The position numbers and the translations under genes are program-made. Positions 50,991 through 62,207 of a stretch of 64,000 nt of DNA are shown in pieces; position 1 is the first letter of the stretch; every line of letters begins with the position of its first letter. The notes under the pieces are model-generated. The model had not been told where the DNA came from. It saw only the letters and a list, made by a program, of their open reading frames with translations, and did not search any database. The DNA lies in the NCBI GenBank assembly GCA_918026815.1, contig CAKJVC010000066.1:434001-498000 (forward strand). Direction: 5' to 3'. The DNA comes from Chalara sp. BL73 (lineage: Eukaryota > Ascomycota > Leotiomycetes > Helotiales).

Positions 50991-51839
50991 AAAAACCGGC
51001 TTAATTATTACAGTAAAAACAAATACTAAAACGAAATTCGCAAAAAACGCTATAATACGTTAAGCTTAAAACACTATCGGAATAATTAAGTTTAATAGTA
51101 ATAACGAATATACAACAAATTCGAAAAACTAGCAATATTTGTAGTTAACTGCGTAACTATAAATAATTTTAATACAATAAACGCAAAAATGTTTTAAAAA
51201 AGTTTTCAGCTTGTTTTAATACTTAAAAAACTTAAAAACAAATTTTACTTTTTTAAAAAAAAAAAAAATTTATAAGCAATTTGTAAAATACAAACACTTA
51301 TTTAATTTAAAATTTTGTAAAAACAAATTTTAATTTTAATTGCACTTTTTTTTTTACAAAAAAAAAACAACGCAGTACTTTAGCGTAAATATTATATACA
51401 AAACAAAAAACAAAAAGATTTATTTAGTTAATAAAACAAACAAAATAAACAATACTCCGAAAAACAAAAATAACTAGTATAAAAAGTTTAAAGCAAAAAA
51501 CGTTTTTTAAAAGCAAATTAAAATATATTAAAAATATATTATTTTCAAGTTTTCGGAAATTTTTAAAAAATCAAAATTTACGCTTAAAAAGCTAAAAAAT
51601 CTAAATATTAAAAATATACTACAGTTTACAAAAAAAAAGTTTTTACGTTCGATTAAACTAAATGCAATCGATTTTATAAAAACGTATTACTTTTTATTGT
51701 AATTAAAACAATAAAATATACAGTATAGCAAACAGCGAATTTTTTTATTTCGAAAACATTAAAACTTTTAATAATAAAAATGTTTAAAAAAAAACTAAAT
51801 TGCAATATACTAAAATACTGTAATAAACTATATCGGAAC

Positions 51840-52330
51840 TTATAGTTTTTAGTTGCTAAAAAAAAGCTTAGTAATTACAAGCTAATTAATTTAGCAACAT
51901 TTATAAATGCTGTTATATTAAAAAACGCGAATTTACTTTTTTTTATAAACGAATTTACTAATAAGTTTACAAAATGCTATATTGCAAATTTAGTTAATTT
52001 ATATTTCGAATATAATTAAATAACGTTGTACTTTATTTACAGAAATATAACGGCATTTTTTATACTACTCGGATTGCTAAAATATATAATATTATTTTAA
52101 AACGCTACAAATTCAGTTGTAAAATATATAAAAATTATAATGTTTGTTTTAGCAGCAATTTGTTTTAAAATAGTTGTGCTTTTTTTAAACAATATAAGTG
52201 TTAAAAAACTTTATACGAACTACAATAAAAAAAAAGCGTTGCTTGAAATACAATAGTACATTTTTAAATATATTTAAAATTTTAACAAAACGTTAAAACG
52301 CATTAAACGTGCAAGTAGTTTTATAAGTTT
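51840..52330 (+). pseudogene. reverse transcriptase remnant (Gypsy pol)
   Basis: Recognisable pieces in one frame are FTNKFTKCYIANLVNLYFEY, LLGLLKYIIL, NATNSVVKYIKIIMF and VLFLNNISVKKLYTNYNKKK. They match the Gypsy RT stretch around the L-P-Q-G turn and the catalytic F-L-D-D box. Here that box reads F-L-N-N at 52182-52193. Several stops interrupt the frame. Confidence 0.7.
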
Positions 52331-52699
52331 TAAGTTTTAATTCTGCAAAAACAAGCTAAATATTGTAAACTTCGTGTGCAACTTAAAAAGCAAAAAACTT
52401 TTTACAAACAAAGTTGTTAAAATTATAAACTAAAAAACATTTAAAAACGTTACAAAAACTAAAGTTTTTATAAATTTGTACGTGTATTTTTAAATTTAAA
52501 TAAAAAATTTCGGCACTATTATAGTACTTATTTACGACTTAATAAAAAAAAGTGTTGTATATCATTAAAATTTTAACGTTTAAAAAATAACTATAAAAAC
52601 GCTATAAAACGCTATAGTTATAACGCTGGTATTTATTCGGATCGATTATAAACCGAATGCCGAAAAAATTGTTGTAAAAGTAAATGTTAGCTTAAATAG

Positions 52700-53060
52700 C
52701 TATAGCAGATATTTAAACTAAAAAAACTTTGTTTTGAACAAAATTAAACTTGCTAAATACAAAAACAAAACTTAGTTAAAAGCCGAGCGCAATTATAATA
52801 CTACAAAAAAAATACAAAAATGTTTTTAAAATTTTAAAAAAGTTGCAAATTTAAATTATTGCGATTTATTTTATATTAAAAACAAATGCGAATATACTTA
52901 TAATACAGTTAAATAAAACTGCTACGAATTATTTAAAAGTTTTAATTATTCGGTAGCTTGCTTAAATACGACTATTTAATTTTAAAGTTCGATATATATT
53001 TAAAAAACAGTATACAGCCGCTAACGTACTATTAAAAAAGTTTTAACACTTTAAAAATAC
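52700..53060 (+). pseudogene. RNase H remnant (Gypsy pol)
   Basis: Pieces include LKAERNYNTTKK, then ILKTNANILIIQLNKTATNY at about 52876-52935 and IRLFNFKVRYI, matching the RNase H of fungal Gypsy elements. The catalytic T-D-A triad position reads T-N-A (Asn codon 52885-52887). Similarity ends about 45 bp before the AT-rich border. Confidence 0.65.
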
Positions 53061-53105
53061 TAATTTAAAAAACAAAAACATTAATAATTAAATACTAGCA
53101 AAACT

Positions 53106-54338
53106 AAAAACGTAATAAACCAGACGGCAAGTCTGCATGCGGAAACCGCGACCCCCGCATTAGGCAAAGCGCGTGCACGGGCCTGCCGCTGTTTTCGCGG
53201 GGTATAAGAACCACCGCTCCTTCCATCTCGCGCTGCTTGCTCTCCTTCCTTCTTTTCCCTTCCAACAACCCAGACCACGCCTGGTTGGCCATAACGCGTG
53301 GCTCATGTGTCTGTCTTATGCCTGTGCGCCAGCCCTCATTTCGGCCCTTCTATCCTGCCCAGGCTCCAATCATGCTGCAGCTGAGATTATGGATGGAGCA
53401 GGATCTCTGCAAATCTCGATGGTGCAGGCTTTCTATAATGCGGATTCCGCATAGCATTGGCTATAATACGAGCTGAGCAGGCTTTAAGCGCGCTGGGACT
53501 GACTCGCTATTGCAACATGTGAGAATCTAGTGCCCCAGAAACCCTCGGATGTGTGAGCTGCCGTGGCCAGGCTTGCTTCCATTGCAGCACTCTGCCAGTA
53601 GCAGAAATCCCTCAGGATGGCATGCCCTGGCATCTGCTAGCTGCGCCCTCGGTGAAGACGTGGTGGTAGCTACTTGGTGAGCTCACTTTCTGCGACGTTG
53701 CATCTACAATTTGATCGGCACGGATATGAGCTGATTTGAGACGGCAGGATCATGCGAGGCTTCATACGAGCACCGGTTATAACAGTGCAAGCTGTGTGCC
53801 TAAACGTCAATATGCCAGCGACAAGGAATACCTGGTACCAACAAACCTGCCGGAAGCCTTTCCAAGGGCGGCTATAGCAATATGCGTCGTCACACGACCC
53901 TGTCTTTTGCCCGATCATCACAGCCCCTCTGCTCAGCTTTATGGCCTTGCCACAGATTAAAAGGAGAGCATGTGATCAGCCGACTTGTGCATAAAATAGT
54001 GGAGGTAATGAGGCATGGCAGGGCATATTTTAGGACGGGTGCAGGATTGAGCTGTTTCAGGGAAAGGCAGGGCTTCTCGGCTGAGATGGGAGGTGAGACT
54101 TTCTGCGAGACGAGCAGTATAAAAAAGGAGGCAGTATTGGAGGAAAAGAAAACAGCTGGCATGGCATGGCGGGAAAGCAGCGGTCAAAGCGAATTCTAGC
54201 TGTGTAAAGGTGGATGAGCAGGCTACATAAACCCATTGATTTCCAATTCTTTGCTTTCTTTGGACAGTCCACCTGTCAGCTAGCAGTCGCAAGCAAAGAA
54301 TCTCTTGAATAATTTCCAATCATTTTCACAAGCTTAGG
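53106..54338. other. GC-balanced region right of the AT-rich block
   Basis: 1.2 kb starting abruptly at the composition border with a GC-rich patch and a GGTATAAGAA box near 53200. It could be the remains of another element or the promoter of the SANT-like gene. No coding sequence is supported. Confidence 0.4.
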
Positions 54339-56360
54339 ATGGCCACTTTCAGCACAATCCCTTACAGTTATGTGCCAACTCGCCCACGGTTAAAGAGCAC
54401 AGCAGCTCGCAAACCTGCTTCTGAGCAATCCGGTATATTCGATGAGCTGCGGTGCAGCAAAATAGCAGGCGTTGGGGCCGGGATTCAAGGTATAAAATGA
54501 AGTGGAGATGCCCAACCGTAGCAACCTTGACTGACAGATTTTTTAGTAGAAATGAGCTCTTTTCCCAGCAGCGCCAGCAGCACTAGCGGCACCAGCAACG
54601 AAATCGAACTCCATATCGAAGAACTCTTGTATAGCAGACTACAAAAGGTGGAGTTTACTGCAAAGGATTCTGGCCCGAAGGAAACACTCCGCAGAATAGA
54701 AGGATCAGCTTCAGAGGGAAAGGAAGACTTCATCGACCACAGCTGGTCAGCGTCAGGCGACAACCCAGGCGGGGATCCAGGTAAATTAGCCTATTGCCCT
54801 TGTGGAAATAGATGAGCAGCCTGCTGACGTGGTGTAGATGGCCCAGTCGGCTATTTAAGAAGCGACGATTCGAGTGCTTCTGAAGTCGTCAATAGCAAGA
54901 CCGTTAGTGCTGAAGGCGCAACGCTCGATAGAAATCTTCTTGATACCACAAACGCTGTGGACATAAGACTTTCAGCGCATTCCTCTAGCCTCGATGAATG
55001 GCACAACATTGATAGTTTCGACTTCCATAATACAGCTCCATGCCAGCTCCTCACTGATCAAAGAGCTTCAATACCAAATTCTACACGCTCCTGTAACTCT
55101 TTTTCAAGCGAGCCATTGCACAACCACAACAGCACAAAGGCGACTGGATCCGAACTCCATAATGGGCCCGTTGATAAGAAGCATCAGCAAGAGTTGGAGC
55201 AAAAGGAAGATGAACACGGTCATGAGAATGAAACATTGCCGCAAGTGAATGATGTAGCAGGGGATGCTGGCCACAGATGGGATAGTAGTGCCTACCCATC
55301 TGACGATATTGATGGATACACACGACCAGCCCAGCCACCGCAGCTGCTAAACTCCTGTGACCCATTGCTGGAACCAAATTATTGTGAGGTAGAGGGCAAG
55401 AGCGCTGGTGAAAGCGACAACGAGCCTATCAACGAGTTCGACTCAGATAAGGACAGTGATGATACGGGACCATGTCTTAAAAAGCGGAAACCGCCGTCCT
55501 CGTCTTTTGATATCCCAAAGTCCAAGAGGCGCAAGCATCATCTTCGGCAGAGATCTATCCACAAAGAGAAGGCACACGAGAAATCCCATCGGCACTCTCC
55601 TAAGTCACGCCATCCTTTTCATCGAAGATCCCGAGTCGTTGCTACCTCTAGCCCTAAGGGTCAACTACTTTCGCCGGCGCCTTCTGTGTTCACGGCCACG
55701 GATGCAGAGTTGGCATACAGCCGTAGAGGATCACCTGGAGCTGTCCTTCCAACACTGACCGATATCACATTCCGTCCACACTCTCTGCACTGCTGGTCTT
55801 TCACAGCATTGGTCCAGGATAACTGTAATAACCAAGGAGTTTCTTTCCGCCACCTGACTCAACTTATTGAAAGCACAGGCCATGTAGGAAAGATCGAGGA
55901 CTTTACGGTTAAGCCAACAGACCAGCATACATTCCTTTTGACCGGGGTCAGCCGTTATACACCATCCCAACCTCCATCTGATGAATTGGTTCTTTCAACC
56001 ACAGCCGGTCCCAGCCTAAGTCATAATGGAGTGGTGCCTGCTCGGCGCCATCATGGCATAGGTGCGAATCTATCTCTGCCACATGAGGACAGTGGTATAA
56101 GCGACAACGGTTTTGAATCCAGTAGTGATGACGAGGGGAATTCAAATGACGAAATACAAGAAAGTATATGCAAAGTCAAGCACAACAGGTGGTCAATGCT
56201 GGATGAGCAGCGCTTGGCCGCGTACAAGAAGGAAGAGAAGCCTTGGGAATGGATTTTTAAGAAATTCTCAGATAGGACTGAGCCAGCAATCCGTACGCGT
56301 TGGAGCATCATTCAGAACAGAAGCAAAATGGGTATATCCCGGCAAACGGGCAGGCAGTAG
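54339..56360 (+). CDS. Myb/SANT-like DNA-binding protein
   Basis: Three exons: 54339..54489, 54547..54780 and 54838..56360, giving 635 aa. The N-terminal 250 residues are polar and acidic without a fold I recognise. The middle holds a basic, nuclear-signal-like stretch (CLKKRKPPSS, KSKRRKHHLRQRSIHKEKAH). A small folded region follows (LTDITFRPHSLHCWSFTALV, then FRHLTQLIESTGHVGKIEDF). The last about 60 residues form a Myb/SANT-type helix trio: NRWSMLDEQRLAAYKKEEKP, WEWIFKKFSDRTEPAIRTRW, with regularly spaced Trp. Such proteins are common in Pezizomycotina accessory regions. DNA binding is inferred from the Myb-like unit; targets are unknown. It begins 1.2 kb from the decayed retroelement. Confidence 0.75.
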
Positions 56361-57403
56361 CTCATGCCCTGTGTGTCTATTGTCTCTTGGTATTTTGCAA
56401 CCCAAAGTCCGAGAATAGACTTATTACTTCTACTCTTTGGTGGCTAGTTGAAAAGCTCTCTGAATTACACGCCCCGAAGGGCCTCTCGCTATTCTACTTA
56501 GCTCTCCTGGCAGGTTCATGGCAACCTATGAGTCCCTCTTCGATTCCTCATATAGGCATTCTCCACAGTCTCATGTGGCCGCTCTGCATCGTTGCCTCTC
56601 CAGCTGATGGAGATAATAGAGTCTTTGAAAGACTTGGGAGAGGGCTTGGAGACAAATTTGGGAGGAAACATAAGCTGGCCAAGGCACGGGGTATAGCGAG
56701 AAAATGTTGGAGGTTGAGGGAAAGGAGGAGGATTGTCCATCCCTGTGTGCCGGAAAAAATGATAGGTACTTTGACTTTAAGCATCTTAAAATCTATGCAT
56801 ACTTTAATATCGTTTATAATGTTTTACAGGTTATATTCTGTGGCCACTCCTAGACGCCCTAAACCCCTCCTAACTACTAGAAATCACACTCGTATCGTCG
56901 CCCTTACGCTTGATTTGCAAAGAGTTTTCTTTTATAGCGCAATAAAGTTCCTCCACAGCAGCTCCACTTGTGAGGCTGGGGAAACAGCGCAGCGCGTCTC
57001 ACTGCTGAAGGAACGGCATGCAAATTCCTCAACCTCTAAATAAAACGACAAAGTTACTTCTCGCCTCGCAGGAACGGTATTAACCATGTATAAAGATGAC
57101 CTTCACATACCCTGTTTTCAGCCAATGGTGGTGTTCCTAACCTTATTCACCCGAACGCGGTCGATCTGATTGAGTTTGTGAGTGGATTTGATCGAAGGCC
57201 TGGAAGACATGGCGGCTTGTTAAGGAATGCTGAATATGCATCGGATGTGAGTTCTTTACGAGACTTTATTCTTTGCGGCCTTACCCAGCCTTCTTAATTC
57301 TCACTGACATTACATTTTGAGCCTATATATTCGTGGGTACAGCCACCACCGCTCCAGCATAAGCCTCCATCTTGCAAGAATTCTTAATACATTTTCTCCC
57401 ACA
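56361..57403. other. intergenic with a dynamin-gene relic
   Basis: About 1 kb. A 248-codon plus-strand ORF (56300-57043) overlaps the end of the SANT-like gene out of frame and has no recognisable domain. The inverted dynamin fragment at 57145-57210 is listed separately. Confidence 0.5.
57145..57210 (-). pseudogene. inverted 5' fragment of a dynamin-like gene
   Basis: On the minus strand an ATG at 57210 opens MSSRPSIKSTHKLNQIDRVR, and the frame loses similarity immediately afterwards. The stretch 57150-57191 is the reverse complement of 57477-57518 in the intact dynamin gene with a single mismatch in 42 bp. It is the first coding segment of a divergent paralogue, cut off before the GTPase P-loop. 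Confidence 0.8.
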
Positions 57404-59689
57404 ATGGCGGTTCCCTTGATGCAGGAGTCTGGATCAGATACAACAAGCATACTAGGTTTTGCAGGTCTTCGGTCTGTCAAATCCACTCACAAACTCAATC
57501 AGATCGACCGTGTTCGGGCGACTGGGGTTGGAGATCACATTTCGCTCCCACAGCTCGTCGTTTGTGGAGACCAGTCAGCTGGGAAAAGCTCGGTTTTGGA
57601 AGGTATTACTGGAATACCGTTCCCGCGCCAGGATGGCGTATGCACCAAGTTTGCGACCGAGATTATCCTTCGCCACGACCCTCTTGTAAGTCGTATAACT
57701 GCAACGGTCATCCCACATGGTTCGCGTAGTGAGCAAGACAAAAAACGATTCCACGCATACCGCCGAGACTTGGTAGTCTTCTCCGAGCTGCCAAGCGTCA
57801 TATCAGATGCGGCTTCGCTCATGCGCATTCGAGGACATGACGGCGTCCAAGACGGGCCGGCATTTGGTGCAGACGTCCTCCGAATTGAGGTCGTTGGCGA
57901 CACTGGACTCCACCTTACGGTTGTTGATCTTCCCGGCCTTATCGCTGTCACTAGTGACGAACAGACTGATGAAGATGTCGAGATAGTGGCCAACCTCGTC
58001 GATAGTTATCTCGAAAGCTCCCGCACTATTATTCTCGCAGTGATTCAGGCAACAAATGATATCGCCAATCAAAAGATTATTCAACGAGCTCGGAAATTCG
58101 ACAGAGCTGGGAAAAGAACTGTAGGAATTATCACCAAGGCGGATCTGATCAACAAGCATACCGAGCCACGTATCGCACTCTTAGCCAAAAACAAAGACAC
58201 GACAAAGTTGAAGCTAGGCTACTTCTTACTTAAGAACCCGACTCCATCTCAGTTAAATGCGGGTATGTCTGCGGATGAACGCAAACGAGATGAGTACCAA
58301 TTCTTTTGCTCATCAGCATGGAAAGAGCAACAGCTGGACATGAGTCGAGTCGGCATCGAAGCATTGCGAACGTTTCTGCAGGAACTTCTCGGGCAGCATA
58401 TCGAAAGAGAACTTCCAAAAGTAAGAGCTGAAATCAAGAAGCTGTTGCTTCAGACGGAGAGTGAGATTGCGGACCTAGGCGACGAAAGACCAACTGCAGG
58501 GCATATGCGTATGTTTCTTACTCGGCTCAGCATGCGTTTCCATAACCTAGCTCAAGCTGCGCTTGACGGGAACTATCACGTAGAAAACTCCTCTTTCTTC
58601 AACGACATCGACGAGTTTCAGAACCCAACACGTTTGAGAGCTGAAGTTCACCGCCTGAATGGAGAGTTTGCAGCTGATATGCGTGAGAATGCGCAAAAAA
58701 GGAAGCTTGTAGACCGCCCAGTGCCACACAATACCCACCAGTCCGATAACACTCCTCAATCTGACTCAAGTTCGGAGTTAGATGACGGCCAAATGCTTGT
58801 TAGCAAGGGCGACTTTGAAGCCTGGGTGAAGGAAGTATGGATTCTTTTCACCAGACTCGAATCGTGCTGACGCTAGTAGGTTTATGTCCGGACAAGAGGC
58901 AGAGAGCTCCCTGGGAATTACAACCATGTTCTTCTTTCAGAGCTCTTCCATGAGCAGTCCAGCCGATGGGGCCGAATCGCGTCTGATCATTTGACCTATC
59001 TCTTTGATAAGACCAAGGTCTTTGTTGAGAGAGTGTTGCTGCATTTGATTGCCGAAGATAAGGTCCGGGGCGAAATTCTACAGCTCACTGCTAGTACGCT
59101 CGAGACTAGGAGGGAGAACGCTCAGGTCGAACTCCAAAAGATTGTTGGCGACGAGAAACGTCAGCCAATAACCTATAATCACTACTATACAGACAACATT
59201 CAGAACGCCCGTCAGGACTCCCTCAAAAAGGCAATTCAGAGTGCCATGAAGGCTGTTGTAAATGAGGATTGGAATGGAAAATTTCACATCAGTAATACTC
59301 AACTGGACTCTGACAAATTGCTGGCATCTCTTCAAAAACGAGTAATTGTCAATATGGATGATCAGGCGTGCTCTGAAGCACTGGCCGGGTTAACAGCCTA
59401 CTACAAGGTATGCAGTGCGCACATACGAACAGCCACATATCCCTAGAGCGCTAATGTTCGCGCGTAGGTAGCTATGAAGACTTTTGTTGATAACGTATGT
59501 CGCCAAGTGATCGAGAGGCATATATTGTGCGATTTACCTGATATTTTCTCTCCTCCGGTCGTTATGAGCTTATCTGATGAAGAGCTTATTCAGATTGCCT
59601 CGGAACCAGAGACGCAACGGCGGCGTCGGGAAACACTTGTTGCATTGGTACAAGGACTCAAGGACAGCCTCCTTCATCTACAGGGATGA
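57404..59689 (+). CDS. dynamin-like GTPase
   Basis: Three exons: 57404..58834, 58880..59407 and 59468..59689, giving 726 aa. The GTPase domain has P-loop GDQSAGKSS (55-63), switch I Thr in CTKFATEI, DLPG (175-178) and TKAD (244-247). The stalk follows, with a charged disordered insert around VPHNTHQSDNTPQSDSSSEL. A C-terminal GED-like helix contains MSLSDEELIQIASEPETQRR. It lacks a PH domain and a transmembrane segment, as in Mx-like and Vps1-like fungal dynamins. Dynamins polymerise on membranes and use GTP to remodel them. This lineage is highly expanded in filamentous fungi and its members mostly have no assigned role. The first 40 residues precede the fold; the ATG at 57404 is the nearest to a CCCACAATGG context. 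Confidence 0.92.
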
Positions 59690-61197
59690 TAATAAATGCG
59701 AAAACTATACTTTGTTCAGAACGTTGTTGATTTGTACTTGGTTTAGACTCCGCGTACGTTTTCCCCACCGGGTTTCCGTCATGCCTTGCGCGAATGTGGG
59801 AGTCTAGTAGTTATATGTCACAGACTTGAAAACACACCGTTTTTGTGACTGTCCGAATTCCACTGACTTCGCCGGCATCGGCTACTCCAACCCTCAGTAA
59901 AAGCATGCACGTAATCGAGTTCCAACCAAAGGGCATTGACGGAATCTCACAATTAACCAAGCATGTTAGCCAAACTGTGCTGCGTTTTGAATAAGTAAGC
60001 TAACTATATTCTGTTATTACTGAGGGTGTTTGATTGGAGGGATGGGATGTCGAGCTTGGGTGAGACGGTGCTATTCTAAATCCCCAGTCCAGGTCACAAA
60101 GCTTGGTCGCGCAATCCTATAAATTCTTGAGAAATGAAGATAGCTGGGGTTTAATGATTGCTACAATCGAGAAACCCCTGTCTAGTGCTAATTTATATTT
60201 TCCGTCTCACTTATCGAGCAAGACTGCTTCTCCTCACCCTTCCAGTTTCGGCTCACTATCGCCGCTTTCCTCTTCTTTAAAGAGGAGGAGCCAAATTATT
60301 AAATAAGAGTCCCAATTTGGCTCCCTGCTCGGGTCCTATAATTAGAATAAAATAAGAGAGCCAAATCGGACCTCTCTATCTAAGCATCGCCTAGACGATC
60401 TAGAAATCTCACCACGGGGCATAAGGGTAAGTATGCATTTAAAAATACACCGCTGCCAGGGTTTGCCGCAAGCCTGAGAGTTTCTTTGGACGGAGGGAAG
60501 ATCGCGTCGAGAAAAATGAGCTTTGGAAGACAAGAGTGCATCTTTTAAGCGAGGGAGCGAGGAATGCGATGGAGCCATTTATCGAATGGAAGATAGAGGA
60601 GATGAAGGAGCGGAAATTGGTCGAGTGGATCGTTTGGCGGAGTAGCTAAGCGCCAATTTTCGCTAGTGGACAATTGTGGAGGCAAAAGGGAAAGATCGTT
60701 GCCACTGTTCATACGAAACGGACAAGTGGCCACTTCCTCAGAGTTTCTGCGGGCTTCTACGGGCTTCCATGGGAAGCCCCTCTATTTGCTAATTATGACC
60801 GAAACAACCCAAAAAAAACTCCAAACATCTTTCTTCATCGGAATGCCAAGACGTACTGTATTGCGCAATTGATGTGCCATTCATCAAAAATGGGGGACGA
60901 CAAGTTATTGGCTTCACCAGCGCAACGCCATTCGTCGCTACCATATGCGCCGGCGATCATCTCTAGGCTCTTAGCTGGAGCCTCAGCCTCAAACCTTCAT
61001 CAACCTCTTCATTTCAGACCCATCTCCACCATTTTAGCCTTCGTGGATAGATTATGGATCGCAATCTAAGTACTTCCGCCAAGAGCCCTCGCTGCAACGA
61101 ATAGCAGACGCGCAGACCGTTCAATGCTCTAAGCCCAAATGCGTCGTTTGAAGCTAGAAGCTAATGGCGAATATAGCCTCACGAACGACATCACCCA
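59690..61197. other. intergenic / transposon debris
   Basis: 1.5 kb with an inverted-repeat hairpin at 60288-60323 and an ORF at 60674-61069 of non-protein-like composition. The 3' part leads into the Tc1/mariner relic, so some of it may be that element's unrecognisable N-terminal half. Confidence 0.45.
60288..60323. repeat. inverted repeat (GAGCCAAATT / AATTTGGCTC)
   Basis: Perfect 10-bp arms separated by 16 bp. The arm sequence GAGCCAAAT occurs a third time at 60358-60366. It could be a MITE end or a terminator-like stem. Confidence 0.6.
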
Positions 61198-61440
61198 CCT
61201 ACAGCACGGAAATACATCGAAGTCCTTGAAAAATACTTGCCAAATATACTAGATTTCGATGGCATTTTTATGCAAGATAATGCTCGGATTTATACAGCAC
61301 ACGCGGTTCAAGAATAGTTCATTAATATAAGTATCGAGTTAGTCGATTTGCCTCCTTATTCTCCCGATCTTAACCCAATCGAAAACTTGTGGAAATTGCT
61401 TAAAGCTAAGAGAGTTTATTGCTATGAAAAATAATAATAC
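61198..61440 (+). pseudogene. Tc1/mariner transposase (DDE_3) C-terminal relic
   Basis: The frame from about 61198 reads TARKYIEVLEKYLPNILDFD, then IFMQDNARIYTAHAVQE, a stop (TAG at 61315-61317, where a Trp codon is usual), then LVDLPPYSPDLNPIENLWKL. These are the second Asp (QDNA) and third catalytic (SPDLNPIEN) blocks of Tc1-like transposases. Two stops follow at YEK. The N-terminal DNA-binding half was not recognisable. Confidence 0.85.
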
Positions 61441-61945
61441 AACCAAAGAGTTCTTGATCAAAGCAGCGAAAAAAGCGTGGGAGATGCAAAAGCGTATCGA
61501 CACTGTAATTGCAGCAGATAGCTGGTATACTGAATAGCTAGAATTGTATATTAGAGGTCAAATTTTTATCACAGAACAGCTGCTTTCAATATAATTAAGA
61601 TTTGGTTGAATAATTGCAATTAATAGTTGAAGAAAGAAGGGGATATTGGCGCTGACTAATTGAGGGCATCGACTTATGGCCACCTGTTGTATAATTCAGC
61701 TACTAGCCTGGAAAGCCCCTAACCCTAACCTCAGTAATACCAGCTGAGCCAGAATATCGGTAAGAACAAAATGCGGCAATGCTTTTATATAGGGTTTTGG
61801 AAGCGGCTATGCTTAATTACTCTAGAAGGGGCTAGAAGTCTCGTGGCAACTCTTGAGTACTAGAGAAATAAAGAAATAAATATTATACATTGAAGGTAAA
61901 GCCACCTTAATAGGCACCTACCTCAACCCAAGCTTTCTGAGCAGT
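61441..61945. other. intergenic
   Basis: About 500 bp. Contains CCCTAACCCTAACC at 61717-61730, a two-unit telomere-like motif, too short to imply a telomere. No gene. Confidence 0.5.
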
Positions 61946-61969
61946 TTATGCCGCTTTTTCTCCTGTCGA

Positions 61970-61983
61970 GGGGGGGGGGGGGG
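61970..61983. repeat. 14-bp G homopolymer in the TPR gene's last coding segment
   Basis: Fourteen consecutive G on the plus strand encode a proline run near the predicted C-terminus (DTPPPPSTGEKAA). Length changes would alter the last residues. Confidence 0.9.
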
Positions 61984-62207
61984 TATCCAAAGCCCGAATA
62001 CTCTCCCGTAAACTATAAGGATTTGGATGATTAGGTCCAATGACTTTCTCATATCCTACAAGAGCCTTTGAGTACATGATTCTAGCCTTTACTAGATTAT
62101 TTTCTTCTTCGAAAAGTGAGCCAAGGTTCCAAATTGTGTTTAGTGCTGGGATATAAGTCATAGTATTCTCTACACCAAGCGCCTTGTTGTAGCCCTGCAA
62201 CGCCCGC

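Larger units (their letters stand above)
47659..53105 (+). mobile_element. decayed Ty3/Gypsy retrotransposon, 3' end missing
   Basis: Extremely AT-rich, with a stop every few codons. In the plus strand the order protease, reverse transcriptase, RNase H can still be traced (separate entries). The RNase H remnant stops at a sharp composition border at about 53105; no integrase or 3' LTR follows, so the copy is truncated or interrupted there. The first 210 bp after candidate LTR 2 are still GC-balanced. Many D-to-N and Q-to-stop changes point to G-to-A and C-to-T mutation on both strands. Confidence 0.7.

Noticed and set aside
50399..50992. 197-codon ORF in the AT-rich block as a functional gene
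   Set aside because: It is the decayed Gypsy protease region, with Asn at the catalytic Asp and stops on both sides.
56300..57043. 247-residue plus-strand ORF
   Set aside because: It overlaps the SANT-like gene's last exon out of frame, lacks splice or domain support, and has non-protein-like composition.
60674..61069. 131-residue plus-strand ORF upstream of the transposase relic
   Set aside because: No transposase N-terminal motifs and no other domain; treated as debris.
61717..61730. Telomere-like CCCTAACCCTAACC
   Set aside because: Only two units, with coding and repeat sequence on both sides, so not a chromosome end.
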